Assembly: GCF_041397485.1 (NCBI RefSeq)
Contig: NZ_JAWKWO010000003.1
Span: forward strand, 434,001-498,000
Reading direction: 5' to 3'
Length of the DNA stretch: 64,000 nucleotides
Source: Zhengella sp020637775
GTDB taxonomy: Bacteria > Pseudomonadota > Alphaproteobacteria > Rhizobiales > Rhizobiaceae
The position numbers and the translations under genes were made by a program. The notes beneath the pieces were generated by a model. The model was not told where the DNA came from and made no database searches. It saw nothing but the letters and a program-made list of their open reading frames with translations. How positions within the stretch are numbered: position 1 is the stretch's first letter; the number at the start of each line of letters is the position of its first letter. Of this stretch, positions 60,756 to 64,000 are shown in pieces.

Positions 60756-61490
60756 TCAAGGCGCTTTTGATGCCTGCATGACGGATTTGTGCGGTGCCTC
60801 CTCCGCGTTGCGCATCAGCCGCCGGGCAAGGTCAGGCGTCAGTTCATCGAAATGGTGGATGACGATGGAGGGTTCAAGGCTGGCGATGGGTTCGGCCGAA
60901 TAGCCGAATTCAACGGCAATGACGGGTAGTCCGGCTGCCTTTGCGGTGGCGATGTCGGTGTTCGTGTCGCCAACGAGCAATCCGGCTGCGCCGTCGCCGG
61001 CGGCAAGGCGGATCGTCTCGGTCAGGTGGCGCGGGTCGGGCTTGCGGAAGCCGAACGTGTCGGCGCCGGCAATCATGGCGAAGCGGTGTGCAAGGCCCAG
61101 GCTTTCCAGCAGATGCCGGGCAAGCCGCTCGAACTTGTTGGTACAGACGGCAAGTGCGAAACCGGCAGCCTCGAACCGCGCCATGGCTTCCAGCGCGCCG
61201 GGGAAGGGAGCCGAGCGGCCGGGCATCCTGTCGGTGTAATGCTCAAGAAAAAGGGCCAGGAGGCGTTCGCGCTCATCGTTTTCAAGATGCCTGCGATTGA
61301 GCGCAAAGGCCCGCTCGATCATGGCTCGGCCCCCGTGCCCGGCATAGGCGCGCATGGCTTTCTGGTCCACCGGCGGCAGGCCGGCCGCGGCAATGGCGTG
61401 ATCCAGCGCATCGAGCAGGTCGGGCGCGGTATCCACAAGCGTTCCGTCAAGGTCAAAGGCGATGACGTTTGCTGAGGCGGCTGAGGGCAT
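60756..61490 (-). CDS. gph: Phosphoglycolate phosphatase (HAD family)
   Basis: A 244-residue HAD phosphatase. Motif I is FDLDGTLVDTAPDLLDALD (nucleophile Asp and acid Asp). The cap domain contains MRAYAGHGGRAMIERA. Motif II is VCTNKF. Motif III is FGFRKPDPRHL with the Lys. Motif IV is VGDTNTDIATAKAAG. The ATG at 61490 has GGATGGAAAC before it. It should dephosphorylate 2-phosphoglycolate from DNA repair or oxygenation. Neighbouring tRNA-Val and rpiA are in typical relative order for rhizobia. Confidence 0.9.
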   Translation of the reverse strand: MPSAASANVIAFDLDGTLVDTAPDLLDALDHAIAAAGLPPVDQKAMRAYAGHGGRAMIERAFALNRRHLENDERERLLALFLEHYTDRMPGRSAPFPGALEAMARFEAAGFALAVCTNKFERLARHLLESLGLAHRFAMIAGADTFGFRKPDPRHLTETIRLAAGDGAAGLLVGDTNTDIATAKAAGLPVIAVEFGYSAEPIASLEPSIVIHHFDELTPDLARRLMRNAEEAPHKSVMQASKAP

Positions 61491-61635
61491 GCGTTTCCAT
61501 CCACGGCTGATCCGCACCCGCCATAGCCGGGCCGCCGCCGCGCATCAAGCCGCGGGGAGATTGGGCTTTGCCTGCGGGTGCAAAAATGATAGGTCACCGG
61601 CGATCAATTCGGGAAGGCGGAAAGCAGAACTGCAC

Positions 61636-62346
61636 ATGGATGCCAAGGCGCTGAAAATCGAGGCCGCGCGGGTTGCGCTCGGTCATGTCCGGGACGGAAT
61701 GAAACTGGGCATCGGCACCGGGTCGACGGCGGAGGAATTCGTCCGCCTGCTGGCCGAAAAGGTTTCCGCCGGCATGGAAATCATCGGGGTTCCCACGTCG
61801 GAACGGACCGCGGCGCTTTGCCGCGAACTTGGCGTGCCGCTGACAACGCTCGAAGAGACACCGCATCTCGACCTGACAATTGACGGGGCGGACGAGATCG
61901 ATCCCGAACTCAACCTGGTCAAGGGCGGCGGTGGCGCATTGCTGCGCGAAAAGATCGTTGCTGCGGCCTCCGATTCGATGATCGTGATTGCCGACGAGAG
62001 CAAGCTGGTCGATCCGCTGGGCGCCTTTCCGCTGCCCATCGAGGTCAACCGGTTCGGTCTGGGCGCCACGCGGCTGGCCGTGGAAACGGTTGCGCGCAAG
62101 CTCGGGCTTGAAGGGCCGCTTTCGCTGCGCATGGCCGGAGACGGCGAATTCGTCACCGATGGCGGACACCTCATTCTCGATGCATCTTTTGGCCGCATTC
62201 CCGATCCAAGAGCGCTTTCGGCAGCCTTGCACGCCGTGCCCGGCGTGGTGGAGCATGGGCTTTTCACTGACATGGCCAGACTGGCGGTCGTCGCCAGGGC
62301 CGGCGGCGTGGAGGAAATCGCGCCGCGCATGAACCAACGGAGCTGA
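61636..62346 (+). CDS. rpiA: Ribose-5-phosphate isomerase A
   Basis: A 236-residue enzyme of the pentose-phosphate pathway interconverting ribose-5-phosphate and ribulose-5-phosphate. The motifs are GIGTGSTAEEFV, TIDGADEIDPELNLVKGGGGALLREKI (catalytic Asp, Asp, Glu and Lys) and VIADESKLVDPLG. The length is normal. The ATG at 61636 begins the usual first helix. Seven bases separate it from the DUF2059 gene and the two share the downstream terminator. Confidence 0.95.
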   Translation: MDAKALKIEAARVALGHVRDGMKLGIGTGSTAEEFVRLLAEKVSAGMEIIGVPTSERTAALCRELGVPLTTLEETPHLDLTIDGADEIDPELNLVKGGGGALLREKIVAAASDSMIVIADESKLVDPLGAFPLPIEVNRFGLGATRLAVETVARKLGLEGPLSLRMAGDGEFVTDGGHLILDASFGRIPDPRALSAALHAVPGVVEHGLFTDMARLAVVARAGGVEEIAPRMNQRS

Positions 62347-62353
62347 CGCAGAC

Positions 62354-62872
62354 ATGACACGTATTTCCTTTACCCGCCTCGTGCCGGCAGCGGCCCTTGC
62401 CGCGCTTCTTCTCGCTCCGGTTTCGGCCAGCGCCCAGGATATTTCCGAGGCCCATCTGAAAGCCGCGCGCGACGCCATCGGCGCGCTGCATGTCACGGAC
62501 CAGTTCGATGCCGTTCTGCCGGCCACGGCGCAGCAGTTGCAGGGCCAGCTTGTCCAGAAAAACCCGGACATGGCCGATACGATCAATCAGGTCGTGCAGA
62601 AAGAGGCGCTGGGACTGGTGTCGCGCCGTGCAGACCTGGAGCGCGAAGTGGCGCTGGTCTATGCCCGTTCCTTCAGCGAGGAGGAACTGAAAGCCATTGC
62701 CGGTTTCTACCAGACCGATGCCGGCAAGAAACTGCTTTCGGAAGGCCCCATCGCCACGCGCGAAATGATGAAGGCCGCCGAAATCTGGCAGCAGGGCATT
62801 GCCCGCGACCTGGCGGAGGGCGTGGGCAACGCACTGGCCGAGGCGGCGGGCGGCGACAAGCCGGCCCAGTAA
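62354..62872 (+). CDS. DUF2059 exported protein
   Basis: A 172-residue protein. The signal peptide ends VSASAQ. The mature chain is all-helical with the DUF2059 pattern: AARDAIGALHVTDQFDAVLP, YARSFSEEELKAIAGFYQT, DAGKKLLSEGPIATREMM. The family is periplasmic and of unknown function. It follows rpiA in an operon and is ended by the terminator at 62904-62933. Confidence 0.88.
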   Translation: MTRISFTRLVPAAALAALLLAPVSASAQDISEAHLKAARDAIGALHVTDQFDAVLPATAQQLQGQLVQKNPDMADTINQVVQKEALGLVSRRADLEREVALVYARSFSEEELKAIAGFYQTDAGKKLLSEGPIATREMMKAAEIWQQGIARDLAEGVGNALAEAAGGDKPAQ

Positions 62873-62903
62873 CCCGGCTGACCGTCGATTGCCAAACATT
62901 GCC

Positions 62904-62933
62904 AGCCCGGCTCTTGCGGCCGGGCTTTTTCTT
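62904..62933 (+). terminator. Rho-independent terminator
   Basis: AGCCCGGC (62904-62911) pairs with GCCGGGCT (62919-62926) around TCTTGCG, followed by a T-rich tract (TTTTTCTTT). It lies 32 bases after the DUF2059 stop and ends the rpiA transcript before gor. Confidence 0.82.
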
Positions 62934-63003
62934 TGCCACACCGCTGGCCATATCCTGCCCGGGCGCGTTCGCGCCGATCCGACAGCCAGCGAAAGGTGAT
63001 GCC

Positions 63004-64000
63004 ATGGCCGCTTATGATTACGATCTCTTCGTCATCGGCGGGGGCTCTGGCGGGGTGCGCGCGGGGCGGCTGGCCGCCGGGCTCGGCAAGCGCGTGGCAA
63101 TCGCCGAGGAGTACCGCTATGGCGGCACCTGCGTCATCCGCGGTTGCGTGCCGAAGAAGCTGTTCGTCTATGCCTCGCAGTTCACCGAACATTTCGAGGA
63201 CGCGGCAGGCTTCGGCTGGAGCGTCGGCGAAAGCACATTCGACTGGGCGACGCTGATCGCCAACAAGGATCGTGAAATCGCCAGGCTGGAAGGGCTGTAC
63301 CGCAAGGGTCTGGAGAATGCCGGCGCGGAGGTGCTGGACACGCGGGCGGAACTGGTGGACGCGCATACGGTGCGCCTTGTGGCCGGTGGCCGTACGGTGA
63401 CGGCGGACCAGATCCTCATCGCGGTCGGCGGGCGGGCCAATCCGCACAATGCGCTGCCGGGCCATGAGTTGTGCATCACGTCCAACGAGGCTTTTCATCT
63501 GGAAACCCTGCCGAAGGCCATCGTGATCGAGGGCGGCGGCTACATCGCCGTCGAATTCGCCAACATCTTCCACGGGCTGGGCGTGGAGACGACCCTGATC
63601 TATCGCGGCAAGGAAATCCTCGGCCGGTTCGACATGGACATGCGGCGCGGCCTGCATGAAGCCATGGAGGCCAAGGGCATCCGCATATTGTGCCATCGCG
63701 TCATCAAGCAGGTGGAACGGCGTGATGATGGCGGCCTGCGGGCGCATCTTTCCGAGGGAGAGGTGCTGGAGGCCGATCAGGTGATGCTGGCCATCGGCCG
63801 CCTGCCCAACACGGAAGGGCTGGGCCTTGACCGGGCCGGGGTGGCGACGGATCATCAGGGCGCCGTGATCGTCGACGATTACCAACGCACCAATGTAGAG
63901 AACATCTGGGCGGTCGGCGATGTCACCAACAAGGTACAGTTGACGCCGGTGGCCATCCACGAAGCCATGTGTGTCGTCGAGACGGCATTCAAGGGCAATC
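63004..64000 (+). CDS. gor: Glutathione-disulfide reductase, partial at window edge
   Basis: The first 332 residues of a flavoprotein disulfide reductase. FAD motif YDLFVIGGGSGGVRAGRLAA; redox-active CVIRGCVPKK (C-x4-C); NADPH motif IVIEGGGYIAVEFANIFHGLG; and the second FAD motif VENIWAVGDVTN. The enzyme keeps glutathione reduced with NADPH. The combination GGTCVIRGCVPKK places it in the Gor rather than the lipoamide-dehydrogenase group. The C-terminal dimer interface with the catalytic His lies beyond the window. Confidence 0.94.
   Translation, partial: MAAYDYDLFVIGGGSGGVRAGRLAAGLGKRVAIAEEYRYGGTCVIRGCVPKKLFVYASQFTEHFEDAAGFGWSVGESTFDWATLIANKDREIARLEGLYRKGLENAGAEVLDTRAELVDAHTVRLVAGGRTVTADQILIAVGGRANPHNALPGHELCITSNEAFHLETLPKAIVIEGGGYIAVEFANIFHGLGVETTLIYRGKEILGRFDMDMRRGLHEAMEAKGIRILCHRVIKQVERRDDGGLRAHLSEGEVLEADQVMLAIGRLPNTEGLGLDRAGVATDHQGAVIVDDYQRTNVENIWAVGDVTNKVQLTPVAIHEAMCVVETAFKGN

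Overview
The window is one contiguous stretch of high-GC chromosome, apparently from an alphaproteobacterium. Hyphomicrobiales (rhizobia-like) is the best guess, judged only from gene content: DUF1289, a stand-alone cobT, a TadG-type protein, several L,D-transpeptidases and a gph / rpiA / DUF2059 / gor neighbourhood. This was not checked by phylogeny. The first and last genes run off the window.

Positions 1-11523 hold an exopolysaccharide locus in four divergently arranged transcription units. It encodes a Wzx-like flippase (partial), three GT4 glycosyltransferases, one GT2, a GT2 fused to an initiating sugar-phosphate transferase, a Wza-family export protein with six SLBB repeats, a tyrosine-kinase-like P-loop protein with a ruined Walker A motif, and a small lipoprotein. 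Embedded in it is a partner-switching module: a kinase / receiver / PP2C-phosphatase fusion plus a lone STAS protein. These have the architectures of SypE and SypA, which control symbiosis polysaccharide in Vibrio fischeri. Both divergent promoter regions carry sigma-54-like -24/-12 elements. I consider this the most interesting system in the window.

Positions 11550-18290 carry ppsA, then an AraC regulator divergent from an aldo/keto reductase and a Kef-type K+/H+ antiporter, which looks like an electrophile-defence unit. Positions 18335-27764 are a catabolic operon: acyl-CoA synthetase, medium-chain dehydrogenase/reductase, acyl-CoA dehydrogenase and a branched-chain-type ABC transporter. 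It is divergent from a LysR regulator with a perfect T-N11-A box between them. Its livM is broken by a single-base frameshift. Positions 27994-29015 hold a dusA gene whose 5' end is split by about 75-100 foreign-looking bases, possibly the scar of an integrated element.

Positions 29127-36209 carry housekeeping and small regulatory genes: a TauE/SafE exporter, a retropepsin-like protease, DUF1289, cobT, a membrane histidine kinase, a nuclease, a GST, a UDG-like protein and an Lrp regulator. Positions 36234-39838 hold a PQQ alcohol dehydrogenase with the Asp-Tyr-Asp signature of lanthanide enzymes, overlapped by a cytochrome c fused to a periplasmic binding domain, with a divergent DUF302 gene.

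Positions 39849-52902 carry DUF3299, a DNA-alkylation-repair protein, DUF454, a 3-hydroxyisobutyrate dehydrogenase-like enzyme, a polar amino-acid ABC transporter without a local ATPase, molybdenum-cofactor genes (mobB, mobA, moaA), two efflux-type transporters, a GcvA-like regulator, a newly read 42-residue small protein, DUF971, a 56-bp tandem-repeat array, a universal-stress protein and a rhodanese.

Positions 53018-60459 are rich in envelope genes: two L,D-transpeptidases, a GH25 lipoprotein and a TadG-like protein, with a class I fumarase between them. Six 25-bp iterons with dyad cores lie between the first transpeptidase and the GH25 gene. The window closes with tRNA-Val(CAC), gph, rpiA, DUF2059, a rho-independent terminator and the start of glutathione reductase.
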